A stretch of DNA of 16,146 nt from Bacteroidales bacterium (GTDB lineage Bacteria > Bacteroidota > Bacteroidia > Bacteroidales > VadinHA17): positions 1 to 16,146 of the forward strand of contig DOTV01000193.1 in assembly GCA_003520925.1 (NCBI GenBank), read 5' to 3'. The number at the start of each line of letters is the position of its first letter. Position 1 is the stretch's first letter. Both the position numbers and the translations under genes were made by a program. Shown in pieces: positions 16,071 through 16,146 of this stretch. Below the pieces are notes generated by a model that saw only the letters and a list, made by a program, of their open reading frames with translations, did no database searches and was not told the DNA's origin.

Positions 16071-16104
16071 AAAACTTATGTTTTACAATCATGCTTCCAC
16101 CCAA
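16071..16104 (-). promoter_or_regulatory. Possible promoter of the glyQS operon
   Basis: On the minus strand, TTG (16104-16102) is followed after 23 nt by TAAGTTTT (16078-16071). This resembles the Bacteroidetes pair TTG and TAnnTTTG, but the last base of the -7 element does not match. The start would fall about 30 nt before the ATG at 16034. No Shine-Dalgarno sequence is visible. The match is imperfect, and the full upstream region is outside the window. Confidence 0.3.
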
Positions 16105-16146
16105 CACATTTGCATATGACATGTACTCACCCCCAGGTCCCCTCTC

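Noticed and set aside
16035..16146. T-box or other tRNA-sensing leader for glyQS
   Set aside because: No T-box sequence or specifier stem is seen, and T-box control is not typical of Bacteroidota.
1..16146. CRISPR array, tRNA or rRNA genes, insertion sequences, phage genes
   Set aside because: No spaced direct repeats, cloverleaf-like segments, transposase frames or phage proteins were recognised.

Overview
The window comes from a member of the Bacteroidota, most likely a gliding or environmental Bacteroidales-like lineage. The evidence is a type IX secretion (T9SS) cargo protein with a gliding-motility-type C-terminal sorting domain followed by a PorP/SprF-family protein, a single-chain class II glycyl-tRNA synthetase of the type this phylum carries, a YfhO-family membrane protein, A-rich leaders mostly without Shine-Dalgarno sequences, and a good match to the Bacteroidetes TAnnTTTG promoter element. 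Genus and species cannot be read from the sequence.

Layout. (1) 1-4102, plus strand: the 3' part of a very large secreted adhesin (two PKD-like modules, nine SprB-like repeats, type B T9SS sorting domain), then 14 bp later a PorP/SprF gene. (2) 4103-4322: a non-coding gap between convergent genes. It holds a perfect 52-bp palindrome flanked almost symmetrically by two inverted copies of a dispersed repeat. (3) 9269-4323, minus strand: Wzx-like flippase, an 84-bp gap, YfhO-family membrane protein, and a zinc-ribbon methyltransferase that starts on the base after the YfhO stop. (4) 9270-9427: divergent promoter region. (5) 9428-10922, plus strand: two overlapping methyltransferase genes, the only plus-strand genes within the glycan cluster. 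(6) 16034-10895, minus strand: glycyl-tRNA synthetase followed by three GT4-type glycosyltransferases, with junctions of 1 nt, a 4-nt overlap, and 1 nt. The last of these runs 28 bp tail-to-tail into the second methyltransferase.

How the genes may work together. The three glycosyltransferases would build a lipid-linked glycan on the cytoplasmic face of the inner membrane. The methyltransferases could modify sugars or cap the chain. The flippase would carry the product across the membrane, and the YfhO protein (a GT-C-like fold) could add a residue on the periplasmic side. No polymerase (Wzy), chain-length regulator (Wzz) or O-antigen ligase is visible, so the locus is either incomplete or makes a short glycan. 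The neighbouring secretion locus exports a surface adhesin. In T9SS bacteria such cargo can end up anchored to an acidic surface polysaccharide, so a functional link is possible but unproven. The least ordinary features are the palindrome composite and the fusion of a housekeeping tRNA synthetase to a glycosyltransferase operon.
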